A DNA stretch of 64,000 nucleotides from the NCBI RefSeq assembly GCF_003287895.1, contig NZ_CP030280.1, forward strand, positions 536,001-600,000. The letters run 5' to 3'. The position numbers and the translations under genes were made by a program. How positions within the stretch are numbered: the stretch's first letter is position 1; every line of letters starts with the position of its first letter. This DNA is from Blautia argi. Lineage in GTDB: Bacteria > Bacillota > Clostridia > Lachnospirales > Lachnospiraceae. This document shows, piece after piece, positions 1 to 10,093 of this stretch. Under the pieces are notes generated by a model that searched no databases, had not been told where the DNA came from, and saw only the letters and a list, made by a program, of their open reading frames with translations.

Positions 1-1962
1 GAAAGAATGCTTGCCCATGGAATTAAAACTATACGCATTGGAGAATTTGCATGGAGTAAAGTAGAGCCAAGAGAAGGAGAATTTACATTTGAGTTTTTTG
101 ATGAGTTTCTGAAGGTAGTTGCAAAGACAGATATGAATGTGATTTTTGGTACACCAACAGCAACCCCTCCTGCATGGCTTACAGAAAAATATCCAGAAGT
201 TTTAAATTGCAGGATGGACGGTGTGAAATTCCGCCACGGTATGCGCAGACATTATAATTACAATTCGCCGGTATATCAAAAATTGTGTAAAAGAATTGTG
301 GAAAAATTTGGAGAGCACTATGCAAAACATCCGAGTGTAATAGGCTGGCAAATCGATAATGAAATAAATTGTGAAGTGGATGAATTCTACTCTGAGAGTG
401 ATACGCTGGCATTTCGGAAATTTTTAAAAGAAAAATACGGAACATTAGATGCTTTAAATCAGGCATGGGGATCTGTGTTCTGGAATCAGGAATATACCAG
501 ATGGGAAGAAATTTATGTGCCAAGAATTACGATACATAATTCCACAAATCCTCATCAGACATTGGATTATATCCGTTTTGTGTCAGACAGTGCAGTGAAA
601 TTCTGTAAAATGCAGAGTGATATTCTGAGAAAATATGTAAAAAAGGGAGATTTTATTACTACAAATGGTATGTTCCAGAATTTGGATAATCATAGATTAA
701 CAGACGAAGCTCTGGATGTGTACACATACGATTCTTATCCGAATTTTGCATATTGTCTCTGTGAAGATCCAAAACATTCAAAAAATTTAAATGACAGAAG
801 GTGGAGTGATAAACTGACAGAAGTTCGTTCTATTTGTCCTCACTTTGGTATTATGGAGCAGCAGTCGGGTGCGAATGGATGGAATACCAGAATGGAAGCA
901 CCTGCACCGAAACCAGGGCAGATGATGCTTTGGGCAATGCAGAGCATTGCACATGGAGCAGATTATGTGAGTTTTTTCCGTTGGAGAACCTGCACGTTTG
1001 GGACAGAGATTTATTGGCATGGAATCTTGGATTATGATAATCGTGACAATCGGAAGCTGGCAGAAGTAAAGAAAATATATGAAAGAGTTCAGGCTATTGA
1101 AGAAACAGCAGGAGCAAAAAATCAAGCAGCTTTTGCTATGATCAAAGATTATAGTAATATCTGGGATGCACAGGTAGATGTATGGCATCGCAGACTTACA
1201 TGGAGCAGTGAAGAGGAAATTTTTATTGCATCTCAGTTGAATCATACACCAATGGATTATCTCTATCTTTTAGAAAATACAGAGGTAGAAGAGTTGTTAA
1301 AATACAAGGTGCTGATTTATCCGCATGGATTAATTTTATCAGAAAAAAAGGCGGCTCTTTTAAAAGAATATGTTGCTAAGGGAGGATGCCTGATTCTGGG
1401 AGCCAGGACAGGTCAAAAAGATGAAAATGGTAAGTGTGTTATGACACCTATGCCTGGATTATTATCAGAAATCTCTGGAAGTGATGTGAAAGAATTTACT
1501 TTTGTAGGACCTGCGGATGAGAATGTGATGATGGACTGGAATGGAAATATGCTGGAAACAGGTATTTTTAATGACATTTTGGAACCAGTTGGTACACATG
1601 CAAATGTACTGGCAAAATATGCAGGAAACTATTATAAAGGAAGTCCGGTATTAATCGAAAACACATATGGAGAAGGAAAAGTACTTCATTTTGGAGGAAC
1701 TTTTACGAGAGAAAATGTAAAAGCTTTTCTGGATTATACAGGTGTTGTGGAGACATATCGTGATGTGGTAGAAGTGCCTGAGGAATGTGAGATTACCGTG
1801 AAGGAAAAGAACCACAAAATGTATATTTTTGTTTTGAATTATTCGGATCAGAAACAGGAAATTTGGATGAAAAAACCGGCAAAGGATATGGATACAAAAG
1901 AGCAGGCAGAAGGAAAAATTTCTCTGGGTGCTTATGAAACAAAAGTTTATGAAATTTTGTAA
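1..1962 (+). CDS. GH42 beta-galactosidase (5' end outside window)
   Basis: Glycoside hydrolase family 42 enzyme, which releases terminal beta-linked galactose inside the cell. The reading frame is open from base 1, so the true start lies upstream; numbering here begins at the first in-window Met (base 7). The acid/base Glu is in the WQIDNE motif (E119) and the nucleophile Glu is in GIMEQQSG (E284), both in the positions expected for GH42. A central trimerisation/glutamine-amidotransferase-like domain follows from about residue 375, then a small beta domain at the C-terminus. About 650 residues are visible, close to the family length of 650-690, so little is missing. No signal peptide is visible, but the N-terminus is cut. 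The nearby sugar ABC transporter and sulfatase suggest it processes imported galactosides. The family call is firm; the substrate is not. Confidence 0.93.
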   Translation, partial: ERMLAHGIKTIRIGEFAWSKVEPREGEFTFEFFDEFLKVVAKTDMNVIFGTPTATPPAWLTEKYPEVLNCRMDGVKFRHGMRRHYNYNSPVYQKLCKRIVEKFGEHYAKHPSVIGWQIDNEINCEVDEFYSESDTLAFRKFLKEKYGTLDALNQAWGSVFWNQEYTRWEEIYVPRITIHNSTNPHQTLDYIRFVSDSAVKFCKMQSDILRKYVKKGDFITTNGMFQNLDNHRLTDEALDVYTYDSYPNFAYCLCEDPKHSKNLNDRRWSDKLTEVRSICPHFGIMEQQSGANGWNTRMEAPAPKPGQMMLWAMQSIAHGADYVSFFRWRTCTFGTEIYWHGILDYDNRDNRKLAEVKKIYERVQAIEETAGAKNQAAFAMIKDYSNIWDAQVDVWHRRLTWSSEEEIFIASQLNHTPMDYLYLLENTEVEELLKYKVLIYPHGLILSEKKAALLKEYVAKGGCLILGARTGQKDENGKCVMTPMPGLLSEISGSDVKEFTFVGPADENVMMDWNGNMLETGIFNDILEPVGTHANVLAKYAGNYYKGSPVLIENTYGEGKVLHFGGTFTRENVKAFLDYTGVVETYRDVVEVPEECEITVKEKNHKMYIFVLNYSDQKQEIWMKKPAKDMDTKEQAEGKISLGAYETKVYEIL

Positions 1963-1969
1963 TTGCAGT

Positions 1970-2010
1970 GGAGTGTTCCTTGTAACAGGGACACTCCGTT
2001 TTGTTTGCTT
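1970..2010 (+). terminator. Rho-independent terminator after GH42
   Basis: A 10-bp stem (1970-1979 with 1988-1997, one G-U pair) and an 8-base loop are followed by a T-rich tail at 1998-2010. It starts 8 bases after the GH42 stop, separating that gene from the two-component system downstream. Confidence 0.85.
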
Positions 2011-2048
2011 AATAAGAATTTTATATGGTAAATGTGACTGTGTAATGG

Positions 2049-2077
2049 TTGAAAAAAGAGTATAAAATTGTTACAAT
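2049..2077 (+). promoter_or_regulatory. Sigma-A-type promoter for the two-component system
   Basis: TTGAAA (2049-2054), a 17-base spacer and TACAAT (2072-2077) lie just upstream of the kinase gene. The ribosome site AGGAG is at 2095-2099. It touches a TTG at 2100 and is 6 bases from the ATG at 2106, so 2106 is the preferred start. Confidence 0.6.
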
Positions 2078-2105
2078 ATACAAATGAATAAAAGAGGAGT
2101 TGATG

Positions 2106-3890
2106 ATGAAAAGAAGATTTCAATACAGCATAAAAAGAACCGTTTTATTATTTGATTTTGTGATCGTAGTACCATTATTTCTTTTGTTCTGCATTTTAAC
2201 AATTGCAGTTTTTCAGAAAAGCAATTACGAATGGAATAAAAGTAAATTATCAGCCATTGAGGAACGGTGCAGTAATATCTCAGCCAGAAATACAGAAATC
2301 GTGAAGATCACCAATATGTTGTATCTGGATTTTGAAATCAATCAGATTTTATCACAGAAAACAAAGCTTACCGGGTATGAAAAGATACAGGCAAATGATA
2401 AGATTCAGAAAAAAATGACGGAGCTGACGGAATTATTCCCGGAAAGGCAATATCAGATTATGATATTATGCAGCAATGGAAGCAGCTATTTTCAAAATTC
2501 CCTTGGGGTTCTGGGAGATGAGGTCAAATTTGAAGACCTGCAAAAAGAACCATGGTACCCGGAGGCAAAAGAGAAAAGGGATGAAATTTATTTCCTGCCC
2601 CAATACAGAAGCCCATTGCTAAAAAGTATGTTTCAGGAAGATACCTTATTTGCAATCCGGAATATCCGCAATCTCAACAGTGGAAGAAAAATTGCGACAG
2701 TGCTGGTGGCTATTTCCAATGATATCTGGGGAAATGAGGCGGAAGATAATGGGAAAAATGTGGAAAATGTAATTGTCATGGATCAATACAGAAAGATCAT
2801 TTATGCCTCTGACCCAGCACTTTATGGTACGGATATCGAAGAAAATTCCTATTATAAAAAGATTACAGAAAACGAAAAAGGGTTTTTCGTGGGAAATGTT
2901 AAAAAGCAAAATTGCCATATCAGATTCAGCAGCATTTTCCAGACGGGCTGGAAATTGCTCAGCTACGAACCCTATCAAAATTTCTGGTCCTTCTATGTGC
3001 TGCTGATCCTGGGGCTTGGTGCAGCGATGTTTGCGGTATTGACCTTTATTGTGATCCATAACTGCAGAATTATAGAAGGAAGAATGAAACGCCTGAACAA
3101 AAATATCCTTGAAGTATCGGAGGGAAACTTAGAGGCAAAAATTTCAGAAAATTATGAAACAGAATTCCAGGGTATTTTCCGCAATTTTAACATTATGCTG
3201 GATAAGATACAGGAGCTGCTAAGGCAGCTGGAAAAGGAAGAGGAAGAAAAGCACAGGTTGGAAATACAGGCTTTGCAGGCACAGATCAATCCCCACTTTT
3301 TCTATAACACTCTGGTGACCATCCGCTTTATGATCCAGATGGAAGAATATGAGGAGGCAGACCAGGCAGTGCTTTCCTTCTCAAAGCTGCTTAGAAAGTC
3401 TTTTGCCAGCCAGCAGAAGCTCATTTCAATCAAAGAAGAAATGGATATGTGAAGAGTATCTGGAACTCATGTCTTTGAGATATAAAAATAAGTTTCAGTG
3501 GAAAATGGTTATAGAGTATGAAACCGGAGCACTTGGTATTTTGAAAAATTTGATTCAGCCTCTGGTAGAAAATAGTATTTCTCATGGATTTAACACAAAA
3601 GAGGAGCAGGGGCATATCTGGATACGTGCATATAGCAGAAACGATAAAGTCATCATCGAAGTGGAGGATGACGGAGTCGGGGCAGATCTAGAACGTATAA
3701 AAACGTGTATAGAAAGCAGAGAAGTACCGCAGGTAAAGGAACAGTTTAGCGGAATCGGAATTTCTAATATTCAAATGAGAATCAAGAGGAATTTCGGAGA
3801 AAAATATGGATTATACGTTTTTTTGAATGAAAAGGCGGAACCACGTTCCAGGTAGAAATACCGGTCTTGCATTTGGAAGGGGAAAAGTGA
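2106..3890 (+). pseudogene. YesM-type sensor histidine kinase, two frameshifts
   Basis: Membrane sensor kinase of the YesM/LytS type that usually controls sugar-uptake genes. Order: N-terminal membrane helix (about residues 13-37), extracellular sensor region, second helix (about 298-322), HAMP linker, a His_kinase domain with the phospho-acceptor in QINPHFFYNTL, then an HATPase domain (N box LVENSISHGF, G box GIGISNIQMR). The frame breaks near 3444-3452, where it reads MDM-stop but continues as EEYLELM in the +1 frame. It breaks again near 3830-3835, where one missing A in an A run would restore the GTTFQVEI tail. The stop then falls at 3888-3890, overlapping the regulator start (GTGA). Residue-level conservation looks intact, so sequence error is as likely as real decay. 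Confidence 0.8.
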
Positions 3891-5359
3891 AGGTTGTAAT
3901 TGCAGATGATGAAGATTATTTTTAAAATGGATGAAAAAGAATATCGAAGTTTTGTTTCCGGAGTGCCAGGTGGTGGCAACGTGCACAAATGGAAGCCAGG
4001 CTCTGGCGTGCTGCAGGGAGTGGAAACCAGACCTGCTGTTTACGGATATCAGGATGCCTGTTATGGATGGCATGGAGCTGGTCAGCCAGTTAAAGAAAGA
4101 AGGCCATGGCTCCGTACACCGTGATTTTAAGTGCCTACGATGACTTTTCTTATGCGAGAGAAGCCATGAAATTAGGCGTAAAGATTTTTTGTTAAAAATC
4201 AGAAATTACAAAGGAAGAGCTGTGCAGCTGTATCCAGAAGGCAGAAAACAGCCTAAAAGCGAAGAAAACTGGAAAAAGAAAGAAAGCAGGAGGAAATGAA
4301 ATCCTTTTTTCTGGAAATGATGAAAGAGGGGGACTGGAATACACCGGAAAGATTGCTGGTCTTTGAACGCTTGTGGGCGGGGGAGACTATACGGTTATGA
4401 TACTGAAGAATGAAAATGAGCAGGTTGGACTGGAGCGGGTGGAACAGATCATGGAATTTTTCTTTCAGGAAAAAGACAGGAAAATCATTTTCATGCCCCA
4501 AAATGAAAGGGAAGCCATTATTCTTGCTGAAACAACAGAAAACGAGGTTTCAAAACTGATATCAGAGGTGCACCAAACCCTGACTTCTTTTGGAAATGCA
4601 GAGATATTTTTGTGTGCAGGCGGAATCGGCAGGGAGGGAAGTGATCTGGAAAAAATCTATAAAGGTGCCGGAAAAATAGCAGAGCGTTTGGAGTTTTATG
4701 GTCGGACCGACATAAGCAAGACCGGATATGAGCAATACGAAAGCTTGTTTAAGGAAGAGCAGGAAAGATGGGAAGCATACCAGTATGAACAGGCACTGGA
4801 AACATTAGAGGAAATCTTTGACAGGTTCCGCAGGGAAATGCCGGATGTTGCATTGGTGAAAAGGTTTGTGTTAGATTTGCTTTTGAAGATTTACTGGAAT
4901 TATTTAGATGAGGCACAGCGGAAAAACTGTTCTATTGATGAGCTGATCCTAATCACGCATTGCAAGAATATGGATATTCTGGAAGAAAAGGTTACCTGGT
5001 ATGCCAGGCAATTTATCCTGGAGTTACAGAGCCAGCACCCGGATTATAGTGAAGCCGTATGTAAAGTCCTGGAATACATTGAGAAAAATTACAAAGAAAA
5101 TATTTCATTGGAAGAGATTGCAAATTATGTACACATGAACAAGAGCTATCTGTCCCATTTATTTAAGAAAGAAACACAGAAAAATATATATTCCTATTTG
5201 CTGGATTTTCGGATGGAAAAAGCAAAAAAACTACTGGCAGAGACAAAACAGAGCATTTATCAGGTCGGATGCCTGGTGGGCATTCCAGATTCGGCATATT
5301 TTAGCAAAGTATTCAAAAAATATACAGGAATGACTCCTCTGGAATTTAGAAAACAATAG
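3887..5359 (+). pseudogene. AraC-type response regulator (YesN-like), multiple frameshifts
   Basis: Partner of the preceding kinase and probable activator of the SBP/permease genes at 5620. A GTG start at 3887 gives VKVVIADDEDYF and then a stop. Adding one T to the T5 run at 3919-3923 restores the frame. Further indels are inferred near 4115, 4183 (missing G), 4194-4198 (extra A), 4265-4268 (extra A) and 4379-4383 (missing G). Between them the receiver-domain motifs read cleanly: TDIRMPVMDGMEL with the phospho-Asp, LSAYDDFSYA, and GVKDFLLK. From about 4375 to 5359 the frame is open through a linker to an AraC double helix-turn-helix (LEEIANYVHMNKSYLSHLFK; YFSKVFKKYTGMTPLEFRK). Six indels in about 460 bp with no nonsense substitutions is unusual. 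Confidence 0.8.
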
Positions 5360-5371
5360 GTATATAGAAGT

Positions 5372-5409
5372 AAAAAACGTTGATTCCTATCTGGATTGAC
5401 GTTTTTTTA
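5372..5409 (+). terminator. Terminator after the two-component system
   Basis: Stem of about 10 bp (5377-5386 with 5393-5402, three G-U pairs), flanked by an A run on the left and T7 on the right. It starts 13 bases after the regulator stop, so the transporter genes have their own promoter. The rest of the gap to 5619 is AT-rich, with a possible -10 (TATAAT, 5571-5576) but no good -35, as expected for an activator-dependent promoter. Confidence 0.75.
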
Positions 5410-5619
5410 TGTCTAAAAGATGTAAATATATTACAAGAAAAACAAAAAATAAGACAAAACATAGAGAGGATTTTAATGAGAATCTGGGGAAGTGTGTTAA
5501 ATAATACAAAAACGCAAATGAATCACAAAAAAATATGTACAGGATGCATGGAAAAAACTTATAGGAAATGTATAATTTGGATTACCTGATAAAGAAAGAT
5601 AAAGGAGGAATGAAAAATT

Positions 5620-6924
5620 ATGAGGAAAAAATGGAAAGCAGTGCTTAGCGTTCTGCTGACAGGAGGGATTGTGATTTCTTCTGCAGCATGTTCAGGCGGA
5701 AACGAGGATTTGGTTTCCACAAAGGAAGGAAAATCCAAAGAGGGAAAAGAAAAGCTGGTATTCTTGCGGGCTGGAACAGAAGATTATAAAAAAGAAGCAT
5801 TTATGCAGATGATTGAAGGATTTGAAAAAGAGCATCCAGAGTATGAAGTGGAATATCAGGAAGCTCCATGGGGCGATGACTTTGAAACAAAATTAAACAC
5901 AGGATTTGCATCAGGAACGGCAGCGGATGTAATACACTACTCTATGTCTTCAATTGGTGCAAGAGTTCCTATGGGACAGTATGAGTGTCTGGATGACTAT
6001 GTAAAAGACTGGGAAGATTTGGATGATTATTATGACAGTGTTGTGGAAGCAGGAAGTATCGGCGGCAAAATGTACGGAATCCCATATACACCGGATGCAC
6101 GTATGTTTATCATCAACACAGAATTGTTTGAAAAGGCTGGCTTAGACCCCAATAACCCACCTGCCAATTGGGAAGAGTTAAAAGAAGCTCATGAGAAACT
6201 TTTAGTAAAAGATAAGTCAGGGACAGTGGTTCAGTGTGGATTTGGCCTTCCGACCAGTGGTACTAATATCAACCAGTATTTCCAGGTATTTGCAATGCAA
6301 AATGGCATGGAAAACTTTATTGACGAGGCAGAAGATAAAATTTTATTCGACCAGCCGGAGGCAGTAGAAGCTCTTGAATTTATGAAAGAGTTGAAAGATA
6401 TCGGGCTTGTGGAATGGGATAATACCCAGGCAGACCAAAATCCATTTAAAAACGGAACAGCAGCTATGACGATATTAAATGAAAATGAATTTAATGGCGC
6501 CAACACAGGTGAGCTGGAAGGAAAACTGAAAATGGTTCCAATGTTCTCCAATAAGAACAGTGCAACCTTTTGCGGTATGCATTTCATGTTCATGAATGCA
6601 AACTCAAAACATAAAGACGGTGCATGGGAACTGATGAAATATATGTGCAGCCAGGATTCTATGAAGACATGGATGGATACCGTAAATGCAGCTCCTGTAA
6701 GAACTTCTCTGGAGGAAGATTATCTGAAGTTGGATACAGAAAACGGGGAACGGATTCTGGAAGCAATCTCCATCGGAAAAGGAAGCCCGAAAGTTCCATA
6801 TTTCAACAGTGTCCTGACTTATGTGGATGATGCTATGGAGCAGGTTTATTATGACCAGAGCGATGCCAAAACAGCTTTAAAAGAAGCTGGAAAGAAGGTA
6901 CAGGAAGAAATAGACAATCAATAA
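5620..6924 (+). CDS. Sugar ABC transporter, substrate-binding lipoprotein
   Basis: Extracellular solute-binding protein of family 1 (CUT1 class), 434 residues, that captures an oligosaccharide and delivers it to the two permeases encoded next. The N-terminus has a basic start, a hydrophobic stretch and a lipobox ending ISSAAC, so it is predicted to be lipid-anchored at about Cys24. Typical family features follow, including the region around GMHFMFMNANSKHKDGAWEL. A strong ribosome site (AAAGGAGG) lies about 10 bases before the ATG. It heads a three-gene transporter set with a 14-base gap to the first permease. No ATPase gene is present, so a shared MsmK/UgpC-type ATPase elsewhere is presumed. 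The ligand is unknown; the GH42 and sulfatase neighbours suggest a galactose-containing, possibly sulfated glycan. Confidence 0.93.
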   Translation: MRKKWKAVLSVLLTGGIVISSAACSGGNEDLVSTKEGKSKEGKEKLVFLRAGTEDYKKEAFMQMIEGFEKEHPEYEVEYQEAPWGDDFETKLNTGFASGTAADVIHYSMSSIGARVPMGQYECLDDYVKDWEDLDDYYDSVVEAGSIGGKMYGIPYTPDARMFIINTELFEKAGLDPNNPPANWEELKEAHEKLLVKDKSGTVVQCGFGLPTSGTNINQYFQVFAMQNGMENFIDEAEDKILFDQPEAVEALEFMKELKDIGLVEWDNTQADQNPFKNGTAAMTILNENEFNGANTGELEGKLKMVPMFSNKNSATFCGMHFMFMNANSKHKDGAWELMKYMCSQDSMKTWMDTVNAAPVRTSLEEDYLKLDTENGERILEAISIGKGSPKVPYFNSVLTYVDDAMEQVYYDQSDAKTALKEAGKKVQEEIDNQ

Positions 6925-6938
6925 AAGGAGGGGGTACT

Positions 6939-7835
6939 GTGGCGAAACAAGCAGTAAAAACGAAAAAGAAGAGTGATAAAGAAGCATATCTCATGATTTT
7001 GCCGGCATATTTGATTTTCGCTGTGTTTATTTTGATTCCAATTGGAATGGTCTTATATTACAGCTTAACAGATTTCAATATGTATGCCATTCCTAAATTT
7101 TTAGGAATAAAGAATTATGTGAAATTGTTTTCAGACTCAGAATTCCTGAGAGCCATTACAAATACGTTGTTTTACACGGTTGTCACATTAACAGTGCAGC
7201 TTGCCCTTGGACTTTTGTTAGCTGTTTTACTTTACAAGAAGTCAAAAGCAGTTCCTATTTTCAGGACTGCTTTGTACCTTCCAAACGTAATGTCTATGGT
7301 ATGCGTTTCTATGGTGTGGCTGTGGTTATATAACCCGAATTTCGGAATTTTTAACAGATTACTTGAAACTATAGGGATTGCACCGCAGAAATGGCTGATC
7401 AATCCGAGCCAGGCAATGTTATGTATTATTCTGGTAGGAATTTGGAAAAACTGCGGTTATTCCATGGTGATTTTCCTGGGAGGCCTTACCGGAATCCCAG
7501 AGTCTTTATATGAAGCTGCTCAGTTAGATGGAGCAGGCCCTATAAGGAGATTTTTGAATATTACATGGCCTATGTTAAGACCTACCACATTCTTTTTGGT
7601 AGTAACAGGAATCGTAAACAGTTTTGCAGTGTTTGAACAGGTAAATATTCTTACAAGCGGTGGCCCGCTAAACCGCACTACAACGGTGGTACACCAGATT
7701 TACCGCAGAGGATTTCTGGAATTTAAAATGGGATATGCCAGTGCCATGGCGGTATTGCTGTTAGCATTTTCACTGATTGTTACGATGCTTGTATTCAAGT
7801 TTGGCAACAAAGGCCAAGATATCGATGTTTCATAG
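6939..7835 (+). CDS. Sugar ABC transporter permease (MalF/UgpA type)
   Basis: First of two inner-membrane permeases of the CUT1 transporter, 298 residues with about six membrane helices. The EAA loop that docks the ATPase reads EAAQLDGAGPIRRFLNITWP. It starts at GTG 6939, 9 bases after the AAAAGGAGGG ribosome site. It sits 14 bases after the binding-protein gene and 10 bases before the second permease, so the three are co-transcribed. Confidence 0.93.
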   Translation: MAKQAVKTKKKSDKEAYLMILPAYLIFAVFILIPIGMVLYYSLTDFNMYAIPKFLGIKNYVKLFSDSEFLRAITNTLFYTVVTLTVQLALGLLLAVLLYKKSKAVPIFRTALYLPNVMSMVCVSMVWLWLYNPNFGIFNRLLETIGIAPQKWLINPSQAMLCIILVGIWKNCGYSMVIFLGGLTGIPESLYEAAQLDGAGPIRRFLNITWPMLRPTTFFLVVTGIVNSFAVFEQVNILTSGGPLNRTTTVVHQIYRRGFLEFKMGYASAMAVLLLAFSLIVTMLVFKFGNKGQDIDVS

Positions 7836-7845
7836 GAGGAAAGAT

Positions 7846-8709
7846 ATGAAAAAAAAGAAATGGACAAAAGTAGTTTGGCTAGTTGGTATGGCTGTAGTTT
7901 CTTTTATTATGATTTTTCCCATTGTGATGATGATTTCTACTTCATTTAAAACAACAGGAGAAATTAATTCGCCGGTCTTTCATTTTCTGCCGGAATCCTT
8001 TCATTTTGATAACTATAGAGAAGCATTATCTACTGGAAACTGGGGCATTTATTTTCGGAATTCTTTCATTATTACCATTGTAAGTATTGTATTTTCTTTG
8101 CTGTTTAACTCCATAGCAGGATATGCTTTTGCAAGACTTCACTTCCGTGGTTCAAAAGCATTATTTACATTGTTATTAGTGGGACTTATGATGCCGCCTC
8201 AGGTTACCATGCTGCCAACCTTCCTGATCATGGCAAAATTTCCATTTGCCGGCGGAAATAACTTTATGGGATTTGGTGGTTCCGGATTGATGAATACCAT
8301 GCCGGGAATTATTATTCCTCTGGTATCCGGATCTTTTGGAATTTTCCTTTGTAAGCAGTTTTACGAAAATTTCCCACGTTCCCTGGATGAAGCGGCAATG
8401 ATTGACGGGGCAAGTAAATGGAGAACATATTTTTCTATTTACATTCCCAATTCAAAAGTTATTCTGGCTACCTTGGCACTTTTGAAAGGCTCTGCAGTAT
8501 GGAATGATTATCTGTGGCCGCTGGTTATGACAAATTCAGAGGGTATGCGTACCGTACAGCTTGCTTTAACCATGTTCCGGGATGAAACTACAGTACGTTG
8601 GGGGCCTATGATGGCAGCAGCAACCTTGATTTCTGTTCCCATGATTATTCTGTTCTTGTGTGCGCAGAAATATTTTGTACAAGGTGTCGTATCTACAGGA
8701 TTGAAATAG
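7846..8709 (+). CDS. Sugar ABC transporter permease (MalG/UgpE type)
   Basis: Second permease of the CUT1 transporter, about 287 residues from ATG 7846. That start follows the AGGAGG ribosome site at 7835-7840; the frame is open further upstream, but this start fits best. The first helix (WLVGMAVVSFIMIFPIVMMI) and the EAA loop EAAMIDGASKWRTYFSIYIP are typical. Only 8 bases separate it from the sulfatase start, which suggests that import and desulfation are expressed together. Confidence 0.93.
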   Translation: MKKKKWTKVVWLVGMAVVSFIMIFPIVMMISTSFKTTGEINSPVFHFLPESFHFDNYREALSTGNWGIYFRNSFIITIVSIVFSLLFNSIAGYAFARLHFRGSKALFTLLLVGLMMPPQVTMLPTFLIMAKFPFAGGNNFMGFGGSGLMNTMPGIIIPLVSGSFGIFLCKQFYENFPRSLDEAAMIDGASKWRTYFSIYIPNSKVILATLALLKGSAVWNDYLWPLVMTNSEGMRTVQLALTMFRDETTVRWGPMMAAATLISVPMIILFLCAQKYFVQGVVSTGLK

Positions 8710-8717
8710 GAGAGAAG

Positions 8718-10065
8718 ATGAAGAAACCGAATATAATTTTTTATTTTTCAGATCAGCAGCGCTGGGATACCCTGGGATGCTACGGGCAAAGTCTCAATGT
8801 GACGCCCAATTTAGACCGTCTTGCAAAAGAAGGTGTTCTGTTTGAAAATGCGTTCACCTGCCAGCCGGTATGCGGTCCGGCAAGAGCCTGCCTGCAAAGT
8901 GGGAAATATGCTACGCAGATTGGATGTCACAGGAATGCACTGGCTCTGCCGCAAAATATCAAGACCTTGGCAGATTATTTTCATGAAGCAGGCTATGATA
9001 CCGCATACGTTGGAAAGTGGCATCTTGCATCCAACAGGGCTAGCTATACAGCACCAGTGGATGAAGAAAATTTTGAAACAAGGGCAATCCCGGAAGAAAG
9101 AAGAGGCGGATACCGTGATTACTGGATGGCTTCTGATGTTGCTGGAAGCGACCTCTCACGGATATGATGGATATGTTTTTGACAAAAACGGGAAAAAACA
9201 GGAGTTTATTGGATACCGGGCAGATGCAATCAATAATTATGCCATTCACTATTTGCAGGAATATAAAAAGGAGAATCCGTTCTTCCTGTTTATTTCCCAG
9301 ATAGAGCCCCATCACCAGAATGACCATAATCGCTTTGAAGGGCCGGATGGAAGTAAGGAAAAGTTTAAAAACTTTGTTCCTCCACAGGATATGATAAAGG
9401 GTGCAGGAGATTGGGAGGCCAGTTATCCGGATTATCTGGGGCAGTGCCATAGTTTAGATGAAAATGTGGGGCGTTTGATTGATACGCTCAAAGAACATAA
9501 ACTGTGGGAGAATACGATTTTGTTCTATACCTCAGACCATGGCTGTCATTTTTGCACCAGGAACCAGGAGTATAAGCGTTCCTGTCATGAATCTAGTATC
9601 CATATTCCTTTGCTTGCAGCAGGAGGAGCCTTCAAAGGCGGGAAAAAGATTCCGAACCTGGTCAGCCTGATGGATTTGCCGGTTACTTTGTTGGACTGTG
9701 CGGGCATTGAAAAGCCGGAAGATTTTCAGGGGCGTTCCTTAAAAGTCCTGGCAGAAGGCACGGCACAGAACTGGGAGGACTGTGTATTTCTTCAAATTAG
9801 CGAAAGCGAAGTGGGGCGGGCAATCCGCACCTCCAGGTGGAAATACTGTGTTGTGGCAAAAGAAGATCCATGGAATTGTTCCGGAGCAGACATATATTAT
9901 GAAAAATATTTATATGATCTGGAAAAAGATCCCTGCGAAAATGAGAATCTAATAAAGTTTCCGGGATATGAAGGGGTGAAAAAAGAGTTAAGAGATAAAT
10001 TAAAGGAATACATGAAAAAAGCCGGAGAGGCAGTGCCGGAAATAAGAAGCTGGCAAGAAGCATAA
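8718..10065 (+). pseudogene. Cytoplasmic sulfatase (Cys-type), one frameshift
   Basis: Type I sulfatase that would remove sulfate esters from a sugar. The N-terminal metal-site motif SDQQRWDTLGCYG and the maturation motif C-G-P-A-R (Cys52) are present. Cys52 is the residue converted to formylglycine by the radical-SAM enzyme AnSME in anaerobes. VGKWHL and the second metal site SDHG follow. No signal peptide is visible, so it probably acts in the cytoplasm on imported sugar. The frame breaks at about 9139: deleting one T from GATGTTGCTGG joins ASDV to LEATSHGYDG and gives about 449 residues, a normal length. All catalytic motifs are intact on both sides, so sequence error is possible. The substrate cannot be named. 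Confidence 0.85.
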
Positions 10066-10093
10066 GAAATTGAGTACATAAAACCACCTGCTA

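Noticed and set aside
179..1245. Long minus-strand open frames opposite the GH42 gene
   Set aside because: They mirror the codon pattern of the real gene, have no ribosome sites and match no known protein type.
5410..5589. 69-codon open frame upstream of the first binding protein
   Set aside because: It overlaps the terminator and the probable promoter, is Lys/Ile-rich from AT-rich DNA and has no ribosome site.
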